A stretch of 64,000 bases of DNA, taken from NCBI GenBank assembly GCA_003194525.1, contig NBIV01000002.1:620001-684000 (forward strand). The letters are read 5' to 3'. The DNA is from Gracilariopsis chorda. Lineage: Eukaryota > Rhodophyta > Florideophyceae > Gracilariales > Gracilariaceae. This document shows positions 9,146-19,600 of this stretch, one piece after another (position 1 is the first letter of the stretch; each line of letters starts with the position of its first letter). Below the pieces are notes generated by a model, which was not told the origin of the DNA, did not search any database, and saw only the letters and a program-made list of their open reading frames with translations. Position numbers and translations under genes: made by a program.

Positions 9146-11533
9146 ATGTGTGAGTTGGAGATTTCAGCTTCTAACACTCGCACAGAGCGCAGCAGTACAT
9201 TGTCGAGCTCTGGTGTATCGCATCGCACCAAAAAACGGAAGTGGTGGATGTCAGATCTCTTTGAGATGCGTGAACATTCCACTGGTGCGACGAATGTATC
9301 TTCGACTTTATTTTTAACGTGCAAGGGTTGTTCGTGGTATACCACTGCCAAAATTCCCAACACAACCAAATTGGGTCAACATTTGCTGCGATGTGGAAAA
9401 ATATCTTCTGCTGCTCGACAAAGGTTACTCGCAGACAAACGCCTGAGAGAATATTACAATTCTACTCTCAAAGAAGGAGGCTCAGATCTCTTCGGGGTTC
9501 CCGTGACTCCTGCCATCTCCCGAAATCGAAAGAGGAAGGTTTCACAGAAGAGCGATGATTCCGTTCGCAAACGAGTGTGCAATAGTTCTCAGACAAAACC
9601 GAAAGCCGTCACCTACAAGCTCGACGTTCATGAGGAGAATAGTGAAGATTCCTACGACAACAGAACAAGGTTTAACGAGCTTCTCACTAAGTTTATGGTG
9701 AAACACATGCTTCCATTTTCATTGTTAAGTCGGCAACCAGGCCGTGACGACTTTTTTCAGCTCATCAAAATTGCGAGTCCGTCACTTGGACAACAACTTC
9801 CTACACCGAGAAGAATGGGTAACAAGAATGTGAAGAGATATTATGAGGCAATGCGATCTCGCGTTCTAGAATCAATTGCTGGTTTACTTTCAGAAGGTTA
9901 CGCTACATTGGTTTTTGATGGATGGACGGATACGTGTGGCGCTTCGGTAGTTAACGTGTTGCTGTCGTTAACTGGAACTCAGAAAGTACGAAGAACCTTT
10001 TTCTTGCGGTCCATTTACACTGGTTCGAAGAGCTGTGACGCTGCTCTCTATGCTGGTCTTTGTGAAGAAGCAATCGCAGAGTACGGTGACATCCAGAGAG
10101 TTTGTGCGGTTGTCAGTGACAATACTAGTTCTTGTATCAAAGCCAAAGAACTGTTGTTTCAGAAGTATACCCATCTTGTATCCGTACAAGACCAGCCTCA
10201 CATGGCAAATCTTCTGATGCAGGACATCGGTGACATATCTTGGGCTAAGGAGGTCCTGTCAATCGTTTCAACCGTTATAGCTGATTTGAGAAATCACACG
10301 AAGCTGTACAGTCGTTTCAAGGATTTGAAGACTGCATTCAATTTACAATGCTCTGCTCAGTCTCCATTGGGTACTGATTGCTATGGGAGAGTGCAACTAC
10401 CTAAGACAGCTATTCTGCCGTGTCGAATGGTCGCCACAAGGTTTGCATCATCGGAGAGTATGGCTGCATCTTTTCTTAGGAGCAAAGAAGTACTACTGAG
10501 ATTGGTGGACTGTCCTGACTTTAACGCGAGACTATACGGTAGTCGCAACCGCGAGAAGCGAGACTTGTTTAAGCAGAATGTACGAAATGATTCTCTTTAC
10601 CAAAAACTGTTGGACATCTACCACATCCTGCGTCTGATCAGACAGTACTTGAGACTGTTTGACGACGAGTCTTCTTTGCTGTCGGAAGTGTACCCCGCCA
10701 CTATGCAGTTATTTTCGAAGATCAAATCGCTTCCACTAACATCGTTTTACACCGCAGAGAGACGAGCAGATGTCATTCGGGTATTCGAAGAACGCTTAAA
10801 CGGTGCGAATCGCAAGGTAGCTCTACTTACTCCCCTACATCGGGTATCATATTTGTTGGATATAAGGAGTATGATGGAAAACTTGAATGCATATAGGCCA
10901 CATGTTATCAGGCACATTCTGTCATTTGTGCGCTCGGACTTGTTTCCTGTAAGTGAAAAGCTTTCCAGTGATGGTGGAGAGGATGCTGCCGTGCAGCGTT
11001 TGTGCGATGAGTTCCTGGAAGTGCGGCTGTCCTGGCGCTCACAGCTTTCTGATCCTGTTTTGCGACACTCGCTTATGATGTACAGCCGATCTCCTGTGTA
11101 CTATTGGACTGAGTACACCGAATCTCCACGCTTGCGGGAGTTTGCGCTTCGGATTTTATGTTCTAGCCCTTCTTCGTCAAGCGTCGAGCGAAGCTTTAGT
11201 TTGCAAAGTCGCATACGAACTTCTATGCGAAATCGGCTACATACTGATAAGGTCTCTCAACTAGTTTTCTGTGCTTGCAACGAAACCCTTTTCTTGTCCC
11301 GAAGTAGAACAGTTCAAAAGCTGCACAGAGATTCGTACGCAGAACTACGTTTCGGAAAAGGATTGGACGCAATTGAAGGAATGGAAAGTGGGCAGGTGTA
11401 CGCCGGATTTCTGGATGATGAATACGTTTCTCGCGACGACTTAATCGAGGGTGATGACGACCTGGAGTTGGATGAGCTTGACAATGAGACTTTTGATCTC
11501 TTGGACGCGGATGAGGCAGTGGAGATGATTTGA
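9146..11533 (+). CDS. hAT-superfamily transposase (BED-like finger, DDE/RNase H core, C-terminal dimerisation region)
   Basis: Uninterrupted 795-aa protein. Residues 50-80 hold a BED-like zinc finger (CKGC...H-x4-C, in CKGCSWYTTAKI and LGQHLLRCG). The catalytic region contains LVFDGWTDTCGASVVNVLL and CAVVSDNTSSCIKA, typical of the DUF659/hAT core. Near 675-715 the hAT dimerisation signature appears (SSPSSSSVERSFSLQSR, MRNRLHTDKVSQLVF). The C-terminus is strongly acidic (EGDDDLELDELDNETFD). The frame is fully open, unlike every other element in the window. Terminal inverted repeats and an 8-bp duplication were not seen in the flanks. It is either an active element with unrecognised ends or a domesticated transposase. 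Confidence 0.85.
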   Translation: MCELEISASNTRTERSSTLSSSGVSHRTKKRKWWMSDLFEMREHSTGATNVSSTLFLTCKGCSWYTTAKIPNTTKLGQHLLRCGKISSAARQRLLADKRLREYYNSTLKEGGSDLFGVPVTPAISRNRKRKVSQKSDDSVRKRVCNSSQTKPKAVTYKLDVHEENSEDSYDNRTRFNELLTKFMVKHMLPFSLLSRQPGRDDFFQLIKIASPSLGQQLPTPRRMGNKNVKRYYEAMRSRVLESIAGLLSEGYATLVFDGWTDTCGASVVNVLLSLTGTQKVRRTFFLRSIYTGSKSCDAALYAGLCEEAIAEYGDIQRVCAVVSDNTSSCIKAKELLFQKYTHLVSVQDQPHMANLLMQDIGDISWAKEVLSIVSTVIADLRNHTKLYSRFKDLKTAFNLQCSAQSPLGTDCYGRVQLPKTAILPCRMVATRFASSESMAASFLRSKEVLLRLVDCPDFNARLYGSRNREKRDLFKQNVRNDSLYQKLLDIYHILRLIRQYLRLFDDESSLLSEVYPATMQLFSKIKSLPLTSFYTAERRADVIRVFEERLNGANRKVALLTPLHRVSYLLDIRSMMENLNAYRPHVIRHILSFVRSDLFPVSEKLSSDGGEDAAVQRLCDEFLEVRLSWRSQLSDPVLRHSLMMYSRSPVYYWTEYTESPRLREFALRILCSSPSSSSVERSFSLQSRIRTSMRNRLHTDKVSQLVFCACNETLFLSRSRTVQKLHRDSYAELRFGKGLDAIEGMESGQVYAGFLDDEYVSRDDLIEGDDDLELDELDNETFDLLDADEAVEMI

Positions 11534-12129
11534 GTGGGAGCTGAATATGAATACGGTTTTCTTTACGATTGATTTGAGAAATTGGTTTTGAGGTGCTTTC
11601 AGAGAACTGAAAGTCGACATGCTTAAGAATAAAGATATGTAGAAGCTGCTGAAAAGTGCAAGATGTGTTTATAAATGATTTTGTATCAGTGAAAACGTGG
11701 GAGACCGACGGCCCCAAGCGACCTGGGTGGCACTGTCCAGAAAAGGCCCCCGCTAAGCTGTGCGAAACGGTAGGCATGACGCACGCGCTTCCCGGAAGAT
11801 CTTGCCAGCCTTTCCCTGAGTTTTCCCGGAAGGGTCAGGAGTTTCCTACGGAAACTGAGGCGGCAGTCTTACCTCACGCAGCATCTCAGCATCGCGTGGA
11901 TAATGGAAGAAAACAGGCCCGCCCGTACAAGGATCTGAATGGTTTTACAGGGGTTTTACGGAACTTGCGCCAGGATTGAAGAAAAGCACGTGTGTTAGGT
12001 CGGTACAACTACCCGAAATCGCCAAGGGTAAAGAGGAAAGGGTGGGTAGAACGTCGTTACTGCTTCTAGACGACGAAAACGAGGCACATTGGAATCCGCC
12101 TTGTCGTGGTGTTCCCCTTAGCTGACGTC
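11534..12129. other. Intergenic region 3' of the transposase
   Basis: No gene recognised. The sequence between about 11690 and 11990 is GC-rich, with several GGAA/TTCC-containing inverted fragments, and may be repeat-derived. Short open frames are not domain-like. Confidence 0.3.
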
Positions 12130-12490
12130 CTCTGGTGGAAAGGGAAGGAATAGCAGAGAAAAGAATGGAAAAGGCGAGTCGCGTCAGAACGAAATGGATC
12201 CGATCTCGGGTCTTCCCGTAGAAGCTTGGTACTAATCTTTCCATGTTCCGAGATAGTAGCTAGTGAGCGAAACACGGCTGCTGCAAGGTGAGAGCAAGCA
12301 GCAGTCATCGGCTACATTCCGGGGACATGAATAGAGATTGGTACTACGGGACAGAGAAAATCTTTCTTTCCGAGGAGCTTTACTTACATAGAGTTTAGCA
12401 TGCTATACGAAGAAAAGCTCCACTGTACAGTTAGATTCTTCCACAATGCCGTAATCAGGTAATGTGCCCATAAAGAAGAAGAAGAAGAAC
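12130..12490 (+). repeat. SINE-like element, copy 1, with LINE-type (GAA)n tail
   Basis: About 360 bp homologous to the minus strand of 34728-35075. Both share AGAACGAAATGGAT and AACACGGCTGCTGCA blocks and reach the tail after about 160 nt. The last 45 nt (ATGCCGTAATCAG...CCCATAAAGAAGAAG) resemble the 3' end of the LINE at 4660-4715. The body is unrelated to the LINE coding region, so this looks like a non-autonomous element that borrows the LINE 3' end. No clear pol III A/B boxes were found. Confidence 0.6.
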
Positions 12491-13633
12491 TGCCAGCGTG
12501 TGAAATGCATCCTCGGGTCTCGTACAGCAGAGTGAGTAGATGCAGTAGATGCTCCATTAGCCAATTCCACACGCAGAGCAAATGATCACAATAACCATTG
12601 AAGAATGACCAGAAATACAGATTCCATGCGAGATATATGAGCGACAGCACACCCCTTATAAGCTTGCGAAGATTAAACAAAAGGTGTTTCATGATACCAG
12701 GCTTTTTAAGAGGTATATGGAAGCTTTGAGTCGTGGGTCTTGCTCGCAATGCGCTGGCAACTTCAGTATCGATTGCTTCATAGACATTATGGCTCTGTTG
12801 CAATCCTTTGAATTCGATATACCCATCTTAAATCGAGCACAAAGTGTGGGAATCATATACCTTCGTAGCTCTAAGCAGGATTACTCGTTGACTTCACGCT
12901 CTTTTCTCATTGCCGCGTCGACGCAGTTTCTGAGCTGCATGGCGATTGTCATAGGGCCAACTCCCCCTTGTCAAAAACTCAGTAAGTGACAAAGAGAGCG
13001 GAAAGTGATAGTAAGTTGGTCTAGATTATGAGCAAGTGACGGTCGGGTGACGAAAACGACAAGTCAGAACAAGCAAGCACTACGAAAGGTCCGTAATATA
13101 GTTCAATGTTTTAGAACTTGACGGAATTTTGAACAGACTGCAAGACCTGGCGAAACTTTCCCATCAAAAGTGTCACGTGCCGGGAAAGGCGGAAAGTTTC
13201 CTCTCCGGGTTTTCCTGGCTGTAGAGTAGTGAGTACACGGTACGTCACGATGATGTAGTCACGAACCATAACATCATGTGCCAGGTGTTCCGGCTTCGCA
13301 GTGTCACGAGACTATCGAATAATCACAACGCATGATATTGCAAGCCATCATACGCATAATTATAATTCCAGACACATCAGCGAGCGTCACAGCAGCGAAT
13401 GCAACACAGGTACATTGAGGGACATGACGCAATGTCTTGCTCTCTTACATAAAAACAAGAGGAGGAGTAGCATCTACGAACAGCGGGAAAATAAAGAGGA
13501 TCCGCAGTATTCGGACAAACGGGAGAAAATGGACACCGGAATATCCTTCACGGTGCATCATATATTAGTAAGTTAGTCAAATTCTGTACAAGGCGTGCCC
13601 GACAAGCTAAAGAAACAGCGGGCATCCCAAAAC
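12491..13633. other. Intergenic region, no convincing gene
   Basis: Downstream flank of the minus-strand kinesin. Several open frames exist, one hydrophobic on the minus strand at 12500-12700, but none shows a family signature, and one runs through the (GAA)n tail. I see no RNA gene here. Confidence 0.3.
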
Positions 13634-15760
13634 TCAGGTGGATATGTTAGTAGCCGTAGATGGAACCTTATGTCCACCGATCAATCGATCGTATACACCT
13701 CTTTGCGTATATCCATAGCCGTAGAAGTTCTTAAACGCCTTCCAGCCCTTGGGCTTCTTTTTCGGCTTTTCAGCGGACGATGGATCACGAGAATCGTCAC
13801 TAATTCTGACGGACATGTCAACTGTTTCCATGTCCAGTCCTTGGTTCTCTTTTTCAGAGTCTGTTTCGTCGTCGTCAATAAGGTCAGCAGGTAATGAATG
13901 GTCCGTCTCCGCATCGGAGTCATCTATATCGGCGACCATATCTTCAGGAAGTGGTCTAGGTCTTCGTGACACCGAGCTTACGGACCGCTGCCCGTTTAAA
14001 GCGATTCCTTCATTGAGTTTTTCAAAGTTTTCTGGATCGATACGAGCAGCTGAAACGCCGCGGGCATCCGTTACGGTCGAAAACTCAGACACATTGCTCT
14101 CTCTGCGGCTATCGACACCAATATCAGTGAGGGTCTCACTTCTCGCAAGCTGATCCATGACTTTGCCATCCGGAAGCCACGATTGCAAACTCTTGCTCAG
14201 ATCCTCAAGATATACCTCAGCCTTCTTGACATGAGAGCCCTTCTTGCGAGATATGTCAAGTTGATTCCGAGCTTCCTCGAGCTTCGTGTAGGACAAAATT
14301 AGAGCACGGCGCACTGCTTTTTCACTGTGGCGAGCATGGCGAGATGATGAACGAAGCTCAAGAGCGCGTTGGCGAAGCGCGCGGAACTCAGCCGCCTTCT
14401 TTCGCACCTGGGCTCGGAGGTGCTCGTTTTCAGTCTCAACCTCATCAACGTGTTCCTTAAGGTACTTGACCTCCTCTTTGGCCGCTTCCAATTCCACAGA
14501 GATTGCGATCGTATTGGCAGCCTCGGCGCCAGAATTGAGCTGCACTGAGGCCATGTCCAATCGCGCGCCAGAACCAGTGGACATCTCTGTAAACGAACTG
14601 CTGTTCGAGCGCATAGCAGTGTCGCCATCTCCAGCCTGTGCGCGCAAGGCGTTGAGTTCGACCTCCATAGCGCTGTACTGCTCGCGCAAAATGGCTAGCT
14701 CGGTGGCCGCTTCCTTGTACTTGGAACGATAATCCACCACCTCATTCCTAACAGCCGAGTTAGTGACCTTCTTCGCTCGTTCGGCAAACTTGAGTGTACT
14801 GACAGTTTCCTCAACGTGGGCTGCCGAGGGGGTGGCGGCGCATACAATGGCAGTCTTGGCGTTTCCGCCTAAAGCCGGACGCAGCAATCGCGTAAGCTTA
14901 GAATCGCGGTACGGCAAGTGACCGTACTTGGCCGGGTCGCCATTTGCAGATGAAAGACGATTAATAATAGTGCCTAGCACAAGAAGGGATTTGTTAATGT
15001 GGGCACCTTCCTTCTGGCGGTTTCCCTCAGCTCCGGTGGATTTCAAACGCTCTGAGCCCGCAAGATCAACAAGATTCAAACTACTAGCACGAAAACTTTG
15101 GTCGACGCCCTCGCCGCCCTTGGACTCTATTTGGAGTGTGAAAATGGTGTGACTTCGACTACTGCGAGCGTTCATCTTGGTTTCGCCCACATGTCGCGCA
15201 GCCTGGCCTCTTTCCAAAACGGCCATGGCATCGTCGTAGCTCTCGACAATTGTCTCCTCAGCGTCGACGAAAACGCGTCCGGCCTTGTCCTCGCGCACGA
15301 CAAGATCCCCCCGCAATGGGTTCATCAGGTCGCGAATCTTGTCGTTGTAGATTTCGACGTAGGCAGCGCGCACGAGGTAGGTTCGGGTTTTGGAGGCGCT
15401 AGTGGTTCGAAGCACATGTTTAATGGCGAGTGGGGTAATTCCGGGGTCGGCGGCATGACCAAGCATGGTATGGGTCTTGCCGGAGCTAGTTTGGCCGTAG
15501 GCGAAGATGGTGGCGTTGAAACCTCCAAGGGCGGCTTCGACGATGGGGGCGCCCATGGTCATATATACTTCGTCATTTGTGGAGTCGGGGGTGAAAACGG
15601 AGTCATAACAAAAAGAGGAGGACTTTCGGTCATCAGGGTTTTGCTTCTTGGAAATGGTGTTTGCCTGGACGGTCCAGGCGGAGGCTGCGCTCTTTCCGGC
15701 AGCCTTCTCACGTTCGTTAAGAGGGCGCACTCGGACGCCGACGACGACGCTGTCGGTCAT
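13634..15760 (-). CDS. Kinesin-7 (CENP-E-like) motor protein, short form
   Basis: Intronless 708-aa N-terminal kinesin, started at MTDSVVVGVRVRPLN. The motor domain (about 1-340) has P-loop GQTSSGKT, switch I NARSSRSH, switch II LVDLAGSE, HINKSL and LPYRDSKLTRLL. The neck STLKFAERAKKVTNSAVRNEVVD is the kinesin-7 type. Coiled coil follows (about 340-540), then an acidic, Ser-rich tail ending in a basic patch. Kinesin-7 proteins move toward microtubule plus ends and act at kinetochores or the spindle midzone. It is divergent from the longer paralogue at 16653 and shares its promoter. The frame is open upstream to 16057, but that part is Pro/Ser-rich, lies in the promoter, and precedes a canonical motor start. 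Confidence 0.93.
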   Translation of the reverse strand: MTDSVVVGVRVRPLNEREKAAGKSAASAWTVQANTISKKQNPDDRKSSSFCYDSVFTPDSTNDEVYMTMGAPIVEAALGGFNATIFAYGQTSSGKTHTMLGHAADPGITPLAIKHVLRTTSASKTRTYLVRAAYVEIYNDKIRDLMNPLRGDLVVREDKAGRVFVDAEETIVESYDDAMAVLERGQAARHVGETKMNARSSRSHTIFTLQIESKGGEGVDQSFRASSLNLVDLAGSERLKSTGAEGNRQKEGAHINKSLLVLGTIINRLSSANGDPAKYGHLPYRDSKLTRLLRPALGGNAKTAIVCAATPSAAHVEETVSTLKFAERAKKVTNSAVRNEVVDYRSKYKEAATELAILREQYSAMEVELNALRAQAGDGDTAMRSNSSSFTEMSTGSGARLDMASVQLNSGAEAANTIAISVELEAAKEEVKYLKEHVDEVETENEHLRAQVRKKAAEFRALRQRALELRSSSRHARHSEKAVRRALILSYTKLEEARNQLDISRKKGSHVKKAEVYLEDLSKSLQSWLPDGKVMDQLARSETLTDIGVDSRRESNVSEFSTVTDARGVSAARIDPENFEKLNEGIALNGQRSVSSVSRRPRPLPEDMVADIDDSDAETDHSLPADLIDDDETDSEKENQGLDMETVDMSVRISDDSRDPSSAEKPKKKPKGWKAFKNFYGYGYTQRGVYDRLIGGHKVPSTATNIST

Positions 15761-16652
15761 GATGTCAAAAATGGGCTCGAGGCCGCTCGGGCGGCACGAC
15801 AGCGACAAAAAGGCGGAGAAAGGGGAGAGCGAAAGATTGCGGAAGTAAGAACTTGGGGTGGTGGGGGGGGCACGAAAGGATGTGGGAGGTGGGGGTAGGT
15901 GGGAAGGGCGCGGGCGCAAGGAAAGGTGTGGAAGATGGAGGTGGTGGTCGGGGCGGGGGAGGACAGAGGAGTGGACGAACGTTGGGGGAGGGATGAGGGC
16001 GCGGCAGGGGGAGGCGATGGACTGGCGGAGGTGCGAGAGGAACGGGCCAGACGTCACGGGGCGGGAGGGACACGACGTGGCGCGGCCGATTTGGCAGTGC
16101 GCCTTTGGCGGAGTGTGGCTGCGACTTGCAGCACGCTTGCGCTTGCTGACGTCGCGTTGCTGTTGCTCAGTGCACAGTGCGGCTTACTGCTGCCGGTACG
16201 TGGCGCCCCAGCCGTCACGTGTGGCCGGCCAGCCAATTGCGCCTCCTGCACGGGCGCGCCGGCGAATGGCACGCGCACACTTGGCGCGCGGCGGGGGGCG
16301 GCTGCACAGCCATGCGCCCTGCGGTTGGCGGCTCGCTCGACGCACACAATTGCCAAACACGTGGCCACCACCTCACACGTGTCATATCTGTGGCGGCCCG
16401 CGCATTCAAATTTGAATTTGAAACGGCGTGATGCGCTTGCGCTTTGCGTTTCGCTTCGCATGCGACCATTTGCGCGACGGAGCGCGCCGTCTGCGTAATG
16501 CCGCACCACCGCGCGCTCTCTCGCATCCACACCATGCGCGCGCCGCACCAGTGCTGCCGGCCCCTGCACCCCGCATCGCCCGCGTTTCTTTCCGCCCCCT
16601 CTCCGTCGAATAACTCCATTAACTCCAATAACTCCCCAACACTTCCGTCCCC
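15761..16652. promoter_or_regulatory. Bidirectional promoter of the kinesin pair
   Basis: GC-rich 892-bp intergenic region between divergent kinesin genes. AATTTGAAACGGC at 16415-16427 (preceded by TTCAAATTTGAA) is identical to the word at 68-80 before the ARM-kinase. It joins CHR-like TTTGAA and MYB-like AACGG, which in animals and plants mark G2/M genes. TCACACGTGTCA at 16373-16384 recurs upstream of the cyclin gene. Other CACGTG-type sites are at about 16218 and 16358. Function is inferred from motif sharing only. Confidence 0.55.
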
Positions 16653-19600
16653 ATGAGCGATGGCGACCTCCGTCCGCCCTCCCCCTCTTCCGAGCGTGAC
16701 GATACAGTTCGCGTCGCCGTTCGCGTCCGTCCAATCAACGCCCGCGAGCAGGCCGTAGCACTCAACCCCTCGGCCCCGTCTTGGCAAATCTCCACCTCCG
16801 CCATCACGCAGTGCGTTAATAACAAGCCCGTTCACGCAAACCGCTTTTCCTTTGATCATATCTTTCAGCCCGGCGTGTCCAACCACAATGTATTCGATTC
16901 CATCGCCAAACAGGTCGTCACCTCCGCCGTGGACGGTATCAACGGCGTTATCTTCGCTTACGGACAAACCGCTGCGGGAAAGACCTACACCATGTTGGGA
17001 ACCGATAGCGACCCCGGTGTCACACGCCGATCCATATCCCATGTTTTCAGCTTGATTGCGTCTCTCTCAAAGCGCCAGTTCTTACTACGTGCCAGCTATA
17101 TCGAGATTTACAATGAGCTCATTCGTGATTTGTTGGCACCTTCCAATGATAACCTTCGAATTCACGAAGACGCCATTAACAAACGCGTATTCGTAGACGC
17201 TCGCGAGGAGGTTGTCACCGCCGTTGACGACGTTATGCAAATCATATCCAAAGGTGAAACTGTTCGAGCCGTTGGCGAGACCAACATGAATGATCGCTCT
17301 TCTCGCTCACACACCATTTTTACACTCAAGATCGAGTCCAGAGAAATGACCTGCACTGACGCCGAACAAGATGCTCTCAACATTCAAAACGACGGCCTCG
17401 CCATTCGTGCCAGTACGCTTTCGTTGGTTGACCTGGCAGGTTCGGAACGCGCCTCGTTCACAAAGGCGCAGGGTATGAGACTAGTTGAAGGTGGTCACAT
17501 CAACAAGAGCCTCTTAACACTGGGTACCGTTATCAACAAACTCAGCTCTGGAGAATCGCGCACATCTTTGCATATCCCTTACAGAGACTCCAAGTTGACG
17601 CGCTTACTGCAGCCGGCCTTGGGCGGTAATGCCCGAACCGCTATTATATGTGCTGTTACCCCGGCCTCATTGCACATGGATGAAACTCTCAGTACGCTAA
17701 AGTTTGCCAGTCGTGCGAAGAAGGTTACCAACCATGCGCAGACAAACGAGTTCTTGGATGACCGTGCAAAACTGCGCAGAGCTGAAAAGCAAATCGCTTT
17801 GATGAAGAATGAGATGCAGAAGCTTCAGAAGCTGCGGTCTGGGCATGTACTCAACGTTGACATTGCCAAAGTACAAAGAGAGCACGCCTCAGACCTCAAC
17901 TCAAGAGTGCAAGCGTTTGAGCACAAATTCGAGCAGATCATGTTGCAGCTAGCACAAACAGATAAACCTGTATTGCGAGGGAGTGGAATGAAACATCTTC
18001 GAGCAGATATCGCCGCACCCATCTCTCTTGTGCGTGCACTCGACTTGCAGTTGCCACCAGAACATCTGTCGACGGCACCGGGACATGCAGACAGTGAAAC
18101 GGATACCCAAATGACACAACTAAGGCACAAGGTATTGGAGGCTGAAAGAGATAAGAAACAGGCAATGGTCGAGATTGAGTACGAAAGGCGTGCTATGGCA
18201 GATGAAGTGCAAATCCTTATTGCTTCAAGTGAACAAGCCACGAAAGAACGTCTTGCGGCTGAGAAGGAGTGCGACGACGCGTTATCTACACTAGCTAGAT
18301 CACAGGCGGCATCACTTGTCGATGAGATTGTTACTCAAGCAATGAATACCTCAACTTTGACACGTCAAGTAAAAGAAGGAGAGCGTAAGCTTTCAATTAT
18401 GAGTGCAGTCACGAAGGAGAACGCTCAACTCAAGAAAGAGAGACAAAGTCTGCAGAAAGAGATTTCCGAATTTCGTAAACGGGAGAAGCGAGGAATTGGT
18501 CCAGTCATGAAAGAAGCCCGCCAAGAATATACAAAGCGAGTTGATGTAGAGAACAAGCTTAAATCGGTTCGGAAGCAATTACAGAAACTGAAGACGGAGA
18601 GGGCATCTATGAACAAGGAAAGATCAGATATGGAACGCAAGATGAAGGCTCTCACTAGCGAAAACGAGCGGCACAGGAGTCACACTGAGAAAGCACAGTC
18701 CCGGATTGAGCGAGTTGTATCTGAAGCAAAAAAGGAATTTCAAGCAAATCTCGCAGAGAAAGAAGAAGAGCTGCTGTCAACCAAGAACGACTTAGCTACT
18801 ACTAAGCAACGAGAAGAACTCTTGGAGAAACAGGTAACAGTACTCATGGAAACAAACGCAAAGATGTCTTTGGACCTGGGCGCAAATGCGAATGAGAGAG
18901 AACAACTTCAGGAGGAAAAGGTTCAATTACAAGAGGAGCTCAAAGATTCTCAACGACAACTACAATCCTCAGAATCCCAATCTACCAGCCTCACTGAACA
19001 GCTTTGTAAAGCGCATCTCGAGATGGAAGAAAAGAAGGCAGAGCTAGAAGAAGCATTGCGAGCTCGAAGCGAAACAGAACGAACGGAACTTGCAGCTAGC
19101 CAACAAGCATTTACTGAGCTAGAAATTCGTTTCATCCAGGGTGAGAAGGTTATTGCTGAGCTTCGTGATAGAATTCAGGCAGACAACGACGAGATGGGAG
19201 CTTTACAAGACGCGATAGCTTCTTTGCAATCGGCTGAATCCAAACACATGCAAGAAATACGGCATCTTAAGGAGGCCCTTACAACCGCTGAAGAAAACCA
19301 GACAAATCTCAAAACCGAGAAAGAAATGATCAGAAAAGAGTTGGCTAGTGATATTGAAAGGCTCCAAATCTCTATGAAGAACGCCGAAGAGGTACAATTG
19401 TCAGCTGTTCATGGAGTTCAACACGTGAGCGGAGGGTCGGATAATAACATGGACCTTAGCAATGATCCCCAGACTCCGCCAAAGACCATTAGAAATCCAG
19501 AAGCCGAGCACCTCATGTCAGAGATCCCAGACAGCTCCCTCCCATCAGGCGTGCGAATTGAGCTTGAAGACCTCAGAGAAGAAAATGAAAAACTATACAA

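Noticed and set aside
12384..12803. Hydrophobic minus-strand ORF of 139 codons
   Set aside because: It runs through the (GAA)n tail of a repeat (giving a poly-Ser run) and shows no family.
15761..16057. Upstream extension of the minus-strand kinesin
   Set aside because: Pro/Ser-rich and in promoter DNA. The kinesin motor starts canonically at MTDSVVVGVRVRPLN.
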